Source: Aquimarina aggregata | GTDB lineage: Bacteria; Bacteroidota; Bacteroidia; Flavobacteriales; Flavobacteriaceae | Direction of reading: 5' to 3' | NCBI RefSeq assembly: GCF_001632745.1 | Contig: NZ_LQRT01000010.1 | Span: forward strand, 25,678 to 89,677 | DNA length: 64,000 nt | Translations under genes and position numbers: made by a program | The notes under the pieces: generated by a model | What the model saw: only the letters and a program-made list of their open reading frames with translations | What the model was told of the DNA's origin: nothing | The model's database searches: none | Shown: positions 8,057 through 17,019 of the stretch, piece after piece | Layout: each line of letters opens with the position of its first letter | How positions within the stretch are numbered: position 1 is the stretch's first letter

Positions 8057-10522
8057 TTACGACCTGTTGATTTCTTTTAAAAACCTCTGGAACGCCTTGT
8101 CAAAAATTTGCATTTCTGGTTTGTCTAGCCACTGGATATACGCTGTGATATGTGCAGGTGTTTCTTCTTGTATGGTGTTCTCTACAAACTTTTTTAGGGC
8201 TTCATTTTGATACCGTTCCATCCAATTAGGAAGAACAAATGTTAACTGTAGTGAATAGGGATCTGCAGGTATCTCTATAGGCATCCATCTCCCAGAGGTT
8301 TCTTTCTCAATAAAAGGTATTGGGATTTCAAAACCTTTTTCTGTAATATTTACTACCTCATAATCCCCATCATAATGTTGTGTACCAGTGAGTTCTATAC
8401 GATCCCCTTTTTGCAAATTATGCTCTGTCACAGTACAGAATGTATGACCGACCTCTGATGAAGAATCTGAAAAGGAAACTACCGGTGCTGTCCTAATAAA
8501 ATATCTAATATCTAGCGTACGCTGCCAAAAACCACTAGTAGTTGATTCCTGAAAAGGAATTTCTATTTCAAAATGATCAACTTCTATGGCAATTACCGTA
8601 TATGTACCATTATATTGTTCGTTTTCCAGAATCCTCATTTCTTCACCTTCTTTAAGGGTATGCCCCTTAGAAATACATCGTGTATGATTGGTATTTTCTA
8701 CAGCTTCAAATTTGGTAATCTCAACAGCACTATATTGCGCATCAAATGGATATGGATATTTAGAATGCGGGCGTAAAAGAATATGCTCGACCATATGAAA
8801 GCCTTCGGTATCCCCATCCCCAAGGTTTCTGCGAGTATACTCTTCTATCCCTAATTTTCTTGCAATTCGCTTTTCGAGCCCAGATATATTGTTACTTTGC
8901 CAATGTTGTTGGGTATAATCGTATGCGCGCCCTCGTCCTGCACTGATCGCTGGATAGTCTTTAAGAAAGTTCGACTTATCTGTGATTAGTTTTTTATCTA
9001 CTTCATACGGAATATTAGAAGCCTTTTGTAATAACATCCCATAACCTGTAAACCTCTCACTAAACCGTGCTAATAGGTGATTAAGAAACTTGTTTTTACG
9101 TTTTAAGCCATCTACAGAGTCTGCCGTCCTTTCTTGCAGGTATTTTTCATAATTTTCTTTACTGTCCAGTACTTCTTCTAAGCCTACAACAGTACCCAAC
9201 AAAGACTGATTGAAATAGGTTCTTTTATCATCGCCATCAAAACTCATCAAGTTTTTGAAATTGGCTATTTGAGAAAAGTGATTTGCCAGTAGCTGTTCAA
9301 AAAACATCAAATAAGAGGTTAATTGTTTGGATTGTGCCTTTCTTCTTTCGGGAGCAGATTCTGATACCCCTGATGTACCAATACCATAATTTGCAGGAAA
9401 TTGATTCTGGAGCGCATAATAGTTTTCTATATGCCTGTCTTTGGTTTCAGACATTATTATATCTCGCTCTTGTACAGGTAGCACTCTTGATAATCCTTGT
9501 AAGCTCTTTTGGTTATACAGCTTCTTTACTTGCTCCGGATTTATGGTGGCTTTAAGACCTCTTGATGTAAAAGAAAGTTTCTTCAATGTTTCATCAAAAT
9601 TTAATACTGGAGTTTTGGTAGGATCAAGAGATAACACCCAGCTTTTAATCGTATTAGCTCCCGTTCCTATCAAAAAATCATCAATGGTCAATACCTCAGT
9701 TTCATCCATAATCTCACGAATAATATCAGACGCTTGGATTTCCTGTTTTCGATTATGGCGAAGCAGTTCGTCATCGTCCATAAAACCATGAATAAGGGTA
9801 GGTCCCTCAAAGATCTCATCTGTTCTTTTTCCTTTTTTTAAGAGCTGTTGTAGTGTATAAAAAGGGATACGAGGCGAAAAATGAGCAGCTACTCTATACA
9901 GTATATTTGCAACTAGTTGATTGATATCGTCTACGGTATCAGCAACTTCGATAATTCCTTGTAGGTTTATCGGCTGCGTAGTTAGCAATCTAACTTCCTC
10001 AAAATCTTCACACACTCCACGAGATGCATGTAATCTTGCTCTTACATCGGCTATCAATTTAAAACCAGCGATCTCAACAGATTCATCTTTTTCTATGAGT
10101 ACGTTATAAAGACCTTTGGGTATGATCTCTCTTTCTTTATCATTCCCCAAATGATCTTGCGATACTTTCTCGACCCATGCATTTTTTACTCCGGCTACGT
10201 CCATTACGATTTTACGTAGATCAAGCAAAGTGACAGGGTTTACGGTTAATATGGTAGCAGGACTATATAAATCATTGTATGAACTTTTGTCATTATTACC
10301 CAATAAATCTTTGATATCATAATCAATACGATAGGCTAAATCTGTAATAGCATAACATACTTGCTCTAAGATGGTAATTCCTGGATCATGTGCATTATGA
10401 TCTGTCCAGGTATCTGCACTTAGTTTTTGTATGAGTTTGATCCCTTCTTCACGAAGGAAATCATAGCTTAATGCAGTGTCTTTTGGTAATACTTTAGGTA
10501 TCGTAATTGGATTTGTTTTCAT
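8057..10522 (-). CDS. eCIS baseplate wedge protein (Afp12-like)
   Basis: An 821-residue protein. Near the N-terminus it carries the signature stretch DHNAHDPGITILEQVCYAIT, which I associate with baseplate J/gp6-gp7-like wedge proteins of eCIS. The middle (residues ~80-340) resembles baseplate wedge core folds. Two related beta-rich segments follow, each with the pattern GHT-L-G-hinge-YNGTYTV (around YNGTYTVIAIEVDHFEIEIP and YDGDYEVVNITEKGFEIPIP), suggesting an internal duplication. Position after the large Afp11-like gene supports the Afp12 assignment. Function: part of the hexagonal baseplate that triggers sheath contraction. Confidence 0.88.
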   Translation of the reverse strand: MKTNPITIPKVLPKDTALSYDFLREEGIKLIQKLSADTWTDHNAHDPGITILEQVCYAITDLAYRIDYDIKDLLGNNDKSSYNDLYSPATILTVNPVTLLDLRKIVMDVAGVKNAWVEKVSQDHLGNDKEREIIPKGLYNVLIEKDESVEIAGFKLIADVRARLHASRGVCEDFEEVRLLTTQPINLQGIIEVADTVDDINQLVANILYRVAAHFSPRIPFYTLQQLLKKGKRTDEIFEGPTLIHGFMDDDELLRHNRKQEIQASDIIREIMDETEVLTIDDFLIGTGANTIKSWVLSLDPTKTPVLNFDETLKKLSFTSRGLKATINPEQVKKLYNQKSLQGLSRVLPVQERDIIMSETKDRHIENYYALQNQFPANYGIGTSGVSESAPERRKAQSKQLTSYLMFFEQLLANHFSQIANFKNLMSFDGDDKRTYFNQSLLGTVVGLEEVLDSKENYEKYLQERTADSVDGLKRKNKFLNHLLARFSERFTGYGMLLQKASNIPYEVDKKLITDKSNFLKDYPAISAGRGRAYDYTQQHWQSNNISGLEKRIARKLGIEEYTRRNLGDGDTEGFHMVEHILLRPHSKYPYPFDAQYSAVEITKFEAVENTNHTRCISKGHTLKEGEEMRILENEQYNGTYTVIAIEVDHFEIEIPFQESTTSGFWQRTLDIRYFIRTAPVVSFSDSSSEVGHTFCTVTEHNLQKGDRIELTGTQHYDGDYEVVNITEKGFEIPIPFIEKETSGRWMPIEIPADPYSLQLTFVLPNWMERYQNEALKKFVENTIQEETPAHITAYIQWLDKPEMQIFDKAFQRFLKEINRS

Positions 10523-10585
10523 GAAATGTATTTAGATTTTGATCTCAAAGGCATCAATTTGTTCTTTAGTTTTTTTGAGGCTAGA

Positions 10586-11704
10586 CTAAAGCTTCATTAT
10601 ATACGCCAATACATAGTAAGGAGGTCGATTTTCGTGGGGCATATTACCACCTGTTTGCTCCAAATTTGCTTTATCTTGTACGATTGAAATACCTGTTTTG
10701 TTTTCCTTAATTATTTGAGAATTTCTTAGATCAAACTCCTTACCTTTATCATTTCTACTATCGGTTCCCTTATGGGTATTATTGCCGGTTTGTGTTACTA
10801 GGCGGTTAAAAGAACCATTATTATGATTGTGACCAGGATCTATAATACTATGTCCATGCCCTTTATCTAAATGCGTATGCGATGGTAACTCGGCTTCCTT
10901 CAATTTCACAGTTTCTGCCCCCCCTGTATTCCCTATTTTATTATAGTCCTTTTTATTTTTATCAAGTCCTACAATAAATTTTCCAGACAGGTTTGGAGTA
11001 TTATTGGTTCCATCACATAACCCCCATCCTCTGGGTATATCGATTCCCGACCACATAGAGATCAATCCTTTAGGAAGACGGGTATCCACATAGGCTTTTA
11101 CTGCTTTTTGTGAAGGTACTTTTTCATCGCTTGCTGCGTCATTACCCAAATCTTGATTGGCAGCAACAGCCTTTATATTTTTGGAGGTAAAATCTCCATC
11201 TACATTCAATGACCCCTTTATAGAAACGCCTTCTTTTTGGGTTATTTCAAGGATTTTGGTATGCTGGCCAGTAGTATCAATTACCGATAATAATGAAGCG
11301 TCATTATTTCCTCGTATGGTTAATTTGGATTCGGGATCTATGGTTCCCACACCTATACTGCCGTCTCCTGATTTAATAAACAACCGGCTCTCTCCTGTAG
11401 CATCCTTAATATTAAATCCAGATTGACTGCTATTTGGATCCTCTGACTTTACTCTTGGGTTAAGGTTAAATGACCAATTGGGGTTATTATTTCCAAAACT
11501 TGTGTATAGGTCTAAAATCTCCTGTGTACCTACATCTCCTCCTTCGGCTTGTATTGCTAAAGGGCTGCCTTGTTCTTTGATAATGTTATCTTCGGCCTGG
11601 TTAATACCGGCATCTATAAAATCTGCAAACTCTTTTTCGGTAGGTATATCATTTACATTGAAATACGCTTTGAGTTCTGTTCGGTTTTTTTTATTGATAT
11701 CCAT
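10586..11704 (-). CDS. eCIS tail fibre with phage collar domain
   Basis: A 372-residue protein. Residues 1-110 hold an N-terminal attachment region. Then comes a fibre-like segment with GSIGVGTIDPESKLTI at 115-130, a phage tail collar domain from ~209 (LPKGLISMWSG, PRGWGLCDG, LSGKFIVG), and a His-rich stretch at 275-295 (HTHLDKGHGH, HNHN) that could bind metal as in T4-type fibre tips. The end, NMPHENRPPYYVLAYIMKL, is the usual finish of collar-type fibre proteins. It lies between the Afp11-like and Afp12-like genes, a different place from Afp13. It probably recognises the target surface. Confidence 0.85.
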   Translation of the reverse strand: MDINKKNRTELKAYFNVNDIPTEKEFADFIDAGINQAEDNIIKEQGSPLAIQAEGGDVGTQEILDLYTSFGNNNPNWSFNLNPRVKSEDPNSSQSGFNIKDATGESRLFIKSGDGSIGVGTIDPESKLTIRGNNDASLLSVIDTTGQHTKILEITQKEGVSIKGSLNVDGDFTSKNIKAVAANQDLGNDAASDEKVPSQKAVKAYVDTRLPKGLISMWSGIDIPRGWGLCDGTNNTPNLSGKFIVGLDKNKKDYNKIGNTGGAETVKLKEAELPSHTHLDKGHGHSIIDPGHNHNNGSFNRLVTQTGNNTHKGTDSRNDKGKEFDLRNSQIIKENKTGISIVQDKANLEQTGGNMPHENRPPYYVLAYIMKL

Positions 11705-11729
11705 AATATTAGTTTCTTTTTTTACATTT

Positions 11730-14700
11730 TTATGATTCGCTCAAGGATTGCGTTACGTCTTTGGCTACCTCAAAATCTAACTCTATTTGCATATAATTGA
11801 TGCCTTGAAAACTATCCTCATCATAACCGTTTTCATCAACAATATCAATAAAATGCGTTGCTCCAGAAACCATCACTGTATCTGGTCGAGATGGTACTAC
11901 AATAGCTTTACCATTATTAATACTTCTAACATCTGTAAAGGTTTTTCCATCCTCACTTTGAAATAACTTTAAATTGGCTACATAATCGATATATGGTCTT
12001 TCTGCAATAAAATTGATGAGTACACTTGCATGAAGACTACCTCCTATTCTGATCTCGCTATCTTGGTTATACGCCCATGGAGATAAAAAGCGTTTGAGCT
12101 CATCAATCAATTTTTCTTTGTAAAAGCCTGTGTCATAGTCTGGATAAAACTGTACCGTACATCTAGTCAATATTTGTACGTATGAAGGGTTATGTACAGC
12201 TATTTCTGCATAGGCAGGTGAATGATTATCAAGAAATTCTCTGATTTGTAAAAGTGTATCTGCAGCTACTTTTGGTGCAAACGGATTAAACGGCAGGTTT
12301 TTTCTAATATCTGGTATGACAACAATAGCTACTTTTCCTAATTGTTCTGTTGAAGAAAGACATTTTACTTTATATACTTCTGGAAAATTATCTAACACCA
12401 TATGCTCATAATCCCAAGTAGTAATTGCTCTATTTTTATGCCGAAGGCGTTCACTAAGGCGCTTATAAAATATAGTTCCCTCTTCTGCTGGTTTTCCTTT
12501 ACTAGAGGTATAGGGCTGAGTAATGCTTTTTATTTCTGGAATAGACGCTAAGGTTTCTGTAATGGTCTCTGAAGCTAAAGGATTTTTAAAATGAGAAGGT
12601 GCAACCACGTCATTGGCAAGTGTTACACTAATGGCTTGAGCCTGTATCGCAATGGTATCAGAGATCCCTGTTATATTAGTAGAAGCACTTACTTTAAGCC
12701 AATGTAACGCATCTGATAGTAGTGTGCCGCCAGTAGTCGCATCTTCAGGAATTTTAATCTGTATAATACCTGTATTTACCAAACCATTGGTGGTATCAGA
12801 TAAAATAGCTGCCGTTGCTAGGGGTACCCATTCATTATTTTGCAGGTAACTCCATTGTACGGCTGGTTTTTCTACGTCAGGATTTGCACTTCCCTCAGCC
12901 ATCTGAAACAAAACAGAAAATACATTAGGTGTTGTAAGCTTAGTTATTCCCAAGTATAGCGTTCCTTCATCATTGTATGTCGGTAATACACTAGAGGTCT
13001 CACCTGGTATTAACGCTTCAAATCCAAATGGGTGAAGATGATACAAGGTATCGTAACTGTTTGGAGCATTTATCTCTGGTACAATTGACGTCTGCGCTGT
13101 ATAACTTATAGATATACTCTTTGCCTTGGGTTGATAAGGTTTATTTATTTTGAGTTTTTTTATTTCATCATGATCAGAAATTGCTTGATTTACAAAAAGA
13201 GTATTGTAAAGTGAATGTTGAAAATCTAGCGGATCAAGCTCTAACTTAAAATAACGATCCCAATCTGTCACATTATCTTTTCCTTTGGTACTGATCTTAG
13301 GCATTTCGTGATATTGATAACCACTTGTTTCTAACAACTCAGAAACATTCGTATCTGATACTTCTCCATCGGGTGGGAACAGTTTTAAGGACGAAATACG
13401 TTTTTCAGCATTATTTTCACAGATATATAATTGGGCTACAAAATCATCATTCGCTTTAATTGTATAGTCACTTTCGTCAAGACTCGCATTATCGGTATCT
13501 ACCAACCAATAATTCTTATAATGTTCCTTGAAATTTTCTGGATGCTTTATCCATTTTAGATCAAGATTCAAATTAGATAACTTCTTTTGAGAAATTTCTT
13601 CATTGCCGATATAAAAATTGTTTCCTATTTCGGGTTCAAACCCGAATGGTTCAAACGGTTTCTTAGCATCAATCGTGTTCTGATCATTTTGAAGAACAAT
13701 ATCTTTTATCCCCTCAACCTCTACGTATAGATTCACTTTATGGAGTACTAACTCCATTAGTTTTTGATAACTACTGCGGTAATTTTGTTTACCTATTAAT
13801 CCCTCTAAATGGTGACTTAGCGAAAATACCAATGATGGTTGTTTGCTATTTATAAATTCATTAAAACTTGTATTCATATATGGTGTTACCACTGGCAGAT
13901 CCTTTTCAAGAAGATGAATAACTACCTTAAGTGTATTTGGCAATACCTGACTAGATGGAAATTTTTGAATTGTGTTTCCCGTTTTACTTATACTGCCTAT
14001 ACTATCTATGTCTACTTCGTTTGCTGATCTAATCTTTGCAATTTGGTACAGGTGACCATCATCCTTATTACCTCCACGATCAGGAAAGAATAAGTATTTA
14101 CCAAGATCTAACTCATTAAAATCTTTTTCCTTTTCTGTAATGACTACCTGCGAATTATCATTTTTAAAAGAAACATTTTTTGCATCATATTCACTTTCAG
14201 GTTGCTCCGAAACAAAATTTCCAAACGTAAGAGATGTTCGCTCTGGCTGAAACCATTGTTCTTCACTACTCAGGTATACATCAAATACATCTTTTTTATT
14301 TTTAAAAATGGTCGCTACTGCATTTGCGTCACTATTCTTTACTCCAAAATCTAAAAAAGTAGTAATGGTTCTTTTACCTTCTTTAAGCAATAAAGTTGGA
14401 GAACTGATAGCAAAGCCTATGTTTGCTGGTAGTAACTGCTGATCTATATTTGGTTGTCTGTTCCCAAAAGTTCTGAAACGGTTGCTCTCATCTTTATCTC
14501 CATATTGACTAAAAGCAGTAGATCTTGCATCAGAATTGGCATAAACATTAAAGGTTTTTTCTGTAGTAGGAGAAGGAAGCGATATACCACGTATCTGACG
14601 ATTTATTAGTTCTAGTAATCGGTATATTCTATTCCAGTCTTCTTCTTTGTCACTTAGATTACTACTTGTCTGTACAATATGAATAAAATCAGGTTCTTTA

Positions 14701-15914
14701 AGTTTAAGCTCTTCATTGATATATTCTGAAGCTTCGTGACTGATATTTACATCGGTACTCTTAAGGTCCTCAAAAACATTGGCAAGTGAAGCTTGATTGC
14801 CTCTATACAAAGGGAGGTCATCTCCAGCATTTGGATTTCCATACACATGTTTTAGTAGTGTATCAAAACCTTCTTTATCATGTAGTTCTTTTAGCTCCTG
14901 CTGTCTTTTATGCTTGATTTTGTTTTTGTACCCTGAATCCAAAATAGTGTATACCTCTTGCCAATCTGTAAGTATGCCATTTTTTTCTTCTTGGTTTTTC
15001 TGAAGGATACGTTCGAAATCTTGTACTTTAAGAAATAATTGTGCTGTCACGTATGATAACCCCTTCGGGTCATCATCTTGAATCAGTGGTTCTAGTTCAA
15101 AAATAGTAGCTACTCCTTCTGGTAAATCAGGAAGTGGGTCTCCCGGGTTCGGATGCCCAAGTGCCATTTCCATCATTTGGATGATTCCACGGTGGGGAGT
15201 ATTTCTATTAATAAGATGGGCGTCTTTAATAGTAAGTCGTTGTTTGTCTACAAAAACATTTTTTAATTGCGCTATTTTAGCCTGACTAACAATGGTATCT
15301 TTATCTGTTTTATAATGCAGTTCATTACCTTCTTCATCTACTGCTGCAACTAAAACGGTATCCTTTTTTATTTCAAGCTGATCTATATTCTCTATAAGTT
15401 CAAATAAAACATTTACCACATCTGGAACTGCTTCTTTGGGTGTAAGCCCTAAGCGCTCTGTAAAATAAAAATCAAGGTGTTTTTGCGTTAATCCATTGAT
15501 TTGATTTTTAATATGATTAAGCAATTTCAGAAAAGTTAAAAAAAGGACTACATGTGGTTGCGATAATCTATGTAGTTTTTCCTCATCATTTAAAAAGCTC
15601 TCTGGATCTTCTACGTAAGCCGCCAACTGATTTGCCCATTCCTCACGCATAGTTTTCTGTTCGAAGGGTTGTTTGGAAATATAATCTACACCGTTTTCAA
15701 CTAGAAATGAATCCCAATATATTCCGGGTTTGAACTCGTTATTTTCATCAAAAAATCGAAGTTCTTTTGCCAGACATTGCGCCTCTGCAATTAGTTCTTT
15801 CATGCTACGCCCTTCTATCTTAACGTAGTCTGGATGTATGGCTTCTAGATCACGGTCTTGTTGACTAGTTCCATCCTTAAAAAGGAGGTTTTGAGTTTTT
15901 ATAGTATTCATCAT
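11730..15914 (-). CDS. eCIS baseplate wedge protein (Afp11-like)
   Basis: At 1394 residues this is the largest gene of the locus. Its C-terminal third contains the baseplate J/gp6-type region (RLSERLRHKNRAITTWDYEH, FPEVYKVKCLSS, LTRCTVQFYPDYDTGF) expected in Afp11/Pvc11 proteins. The N-terminal two thirds are long and mostly unique, with many segments between recognisable pieces, which is common in Bacteroidetes eCIS. It starts 22 bases after the spike-tip gene stop and is followed by the fibre gene, so it sits in the baseplate block. No truncation or frameshift is visible. Confidence 0.9.
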   Translation of the reverse strand: MMNTIKTQNLLFKDGTSQQDRDLEAIHPDYVKIEGRSMKELIAEAQCLAKELRFFDENNEFKPGIYWDSFLVENGVDYISKQPFEQKTMREEWANQLAAYVEDPESFLNDEEKLHRLSQPHVVLFLTFLKLLNHIKNQINGLTQKHLDFYFTERLGLTPKEAVPDVVNVLFELIENIDQLEIKKDTVLVAAVDEEGNELHYKTDKDTIVSQAKIAQLKNVFVDKQRLTIKDAHLINRNTPHRGIIQMMEMALGHPNPGDPLPDLPEGVATIFELEPLIQDDDPKGLSYVTAQLFLKVQDFERILQKNQEEKNGILTDWQEVYTILDSGYKNKIKHKRQQELKELHDKEGFDTLLKHVYGNPNAGDDLPLYRGNQASLANVFEDLKSTDVNISHEASEYINEELKLKEPDFIHIVQTSSNLSDKEEDWNRIYRLLELINRQIRGISLPSPTTEKTFNVYANSDARSTAFSQYGDKDESNRFRTFGNRQPNIDQQLLPANIGFAISSPTLLLKEGKRTITTFLDFGVKNSDANAVATIFKNKKDVFDVYLSSEEQWFQPERTSLTFGNFVSEQPESEYDAKNVSFKNDNSQVVITEKEKDFNELDLGKYLFFPDRGGNKDDGHLYQIAKIRSANEVDIDSIGSISKTGNTIQKFPSSQVLPNTLKVVIHLLEKDLPVVTPYMNTSFNEFINSKQPSLVFSLSHHLEGLIGKQNYRSSYQKLMELVLHKVNLYVEVEGIKDIVLQNDQNTIDAKKPFEPFGFEPEIGNNFYIGNEEISQKKLSNLNLDLKWIKHPENFKEHYKNYWLVDTDNASLDESDYTIKANDDFVAQLYICENNAEKRISSLKLFPPDGEVSDTNVSELLETSGYQYHEMPKISTKGKDNVTDWDRYFKLELDPLDFQHSLYNTLFVNQAISDHDEIKKLKINKPYQPKAKSISISYTAQTSIVPEINAPNSYDTLYHLHPFGFEALIPGETSSVLPTYNDEGTLYLGITKLTTPNVFSVLFQMAEGSANPDVEKPAVQWSYLQNNEWVPLATAAILSDTTNGLVNTGIIQIKIPEDATTGGTLLSDALHWLKVSASTNITGISDTIAIQAQAISVTLANDVVAPSHFKNPLASETITETLASIPEIKSITQPYTSSKGKPAEEGTIFYKRLSERLRHKNRAITTWDYEHMVLDNFPEVYKVKCLSSTEQLGKVAIVVIPDIRKNLPFNPFAPKVAADTLLQIREFLDNHSPAYAEIAVHNPSYVQILTRCTVQFYPDYDTGFYKEKLIDELKRFLSPWAYNQDSEIRIGGSLHASVLINFIAERPYIDYVANLKLFQSEDGKTFTDVRSINNGKAIVVPSRPDTVMVSGATHFIDIVDENGYDEDSFQGINYMQIELDFEVAKDVTQSLSES

Positions 15915-15936
15915 CTATTCTACTACTATGTGTTAA

Positions 15937-16362
15937 TTAAGTGGCTTTTATCTTAATGTTATTTGGTATTAATTTTCCTGTACCTATGTGCATAGGTAAT
16001 GGGTCTGGTGCATTTACTGGAGGTGGCTGTTTGGCTGGGGATTTGACTTCAAAAATCGCTATGAACAGTTTTCCTTTTAGAATGAGACTTTTGTTATCGC
16101 TTTTGCTTTTTTGTGTTAGCTGATTTGGTGCTAAATTATTTATTTTCAATGTGCCAGAACCGGGTATTGTGAATGGCGGAATTATATACGAACAATTGGC
16201 GATCTCTACTTTTTTTTCATCCCCTTCTACGCAAACTTTTTTACCATTGATAGTTGTTTCTCCAGAAGCCTTTATCACCGTTGTAGGCATAGGAGGTAAC
16301 AAAGTAATGGCTCCTATTGTAGAAAATTGAACTGTATCGCCATCCATAATTATCAAATCCAT
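15937..16362 (-). CDS. PAAR-like spike tip protein (Afp10-like)
   Basis: A 141-residue protein, rich in Gly, Pro and short beta stretches. Features such as MDGDTVQFSTIGAITLLPPM, the paired short strands around TTINGKKVCVEGDE, and IPPFTIPGSGTLKI resemble PAAR-like spike caps. It lies between the gp25 gene and the Afp11-like gene, exactly where Afp10 lies. Its likely role is to sharpen the tip of the VgrG-like spike and perhaps to carry a bound metal or effector. Identification rests on position and composition more than on a diagnostic motif. Confidence 0.75.
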   Translation of the reverse strand: MDLIIMDGDTVQFSTIGAITLLPPMPTTVIKASGETTINGKKVCVEGDEKKVEIANCSYIIPPFTIPGSGTLKINNLAPNQLTQKSKSDNKSLILKGKLFIAIFEVKSPAKQPPPVNAPDPLPMHIGTGKLIPNNIKIKAT

Positions 16363-16418
16363 TGTCTTATTTATTTTGATTCGTTATTCAACCCGTTTTA
16401 TGCATTAGAAAACCCGAG

Positions 16419-16820
16419 TTAAATCGAGGCCTCATTTATATAAAATGGATACACCAGATTAGAACGGGTATTGGTCATATGCACTGTATAGTCAATAGAA
16501 ATAGTAATCAAACCATTTTCTAAATCTGAATTTTCAAGTTTAATATCATCTACCAATATTCTTGACTCATGATTTAATATGGCATTTGATACTGTACTAC
16601 GTATATCATTGATAACTCCTTGACTTGTTTCTTCAAATAAAAATCTGTTAAGGTCACAACCAAATCCTGATTGCATAATGCGTTCTTGTAGTGCCGTTGA
16701 TAAAAGAATTTGAAGACTTTGTTTAATATCATCTTCTCCTTCTTTCATTTCTACAGCTGCTCCATGCGCATAAAACTCTGGGGGGAAAGACCATCCTTTA
16801 CCTAAAAATTTATTTTCCAT
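16419..16820 (-). CDS. gp25-like baseplate protein (Afp9-like)
   Basis: A 133-residue protein of the GPW/gp25 family. Its landmarks are FLGKGWSFPPEF, then IKQSLQILLSTALQERIMQ and SGFGCDLNRFLFE, with the conserved Glu and Arg of the ERIM-type motif. This protein initiates sheath assembly at the baseplate. The start overlaps the preceding 68-aa gene by 11 bases, so the two are translationally coupled. Confidence 0.93.
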   Translation of the reverse strand: MENKFLGKGWSFPPEFYAHGAAVEMKEGEDDIKQSLQILLSTALQERIMQSGFGCDLNRFLFEETSQGVINDIRSTVSNAILNHESRILVDDIKLENSDLENGLITISIDYTVHMTNTRSNLVYPFYINEASI

Positions 16821-17016
16821 CTCTTTCTGATATTATATTTTCTAATTCTTTTTCAGTATGGTTTTCAGGTATATCGGTTGCGAGTTGAGAAGCTCCTTGC
16901 TCTTGAATTTTATGAACTAGATCAGCTACTTTAATATAAGGTTGTTGTCCTAATCCAGTTAGTATTGTATTGGTTTCGTCTATTGTTAATTCTAATGTTA
17001 TAGTTTCCATGTTCAT
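16810..17016 (-). CDS. Small conserved-looking eCIS protein, 68 aa
   Basis: Reads MNMETITLELTIDETNTILT then LGQQPYIKVADLVHKIQEQ. Similar small beta-alpha proteins occur in some T4-like phages and eCIS loci (from memory), but I know no function. It starts 3 bases after the VgrG-like stop and overlaps gp25 by 11 bases, so it is embedded in the baseplate block. Met3 (17010) is an equally good start. Confidence 0.75.
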   Translation of the reverse strand: MNMETITLELTIDETNTILTGLGQQPYIKVADLVHKIQEQGASQLATDIPENHTEKELENIISERDGK

Positions 17017-17019
17017 TTT

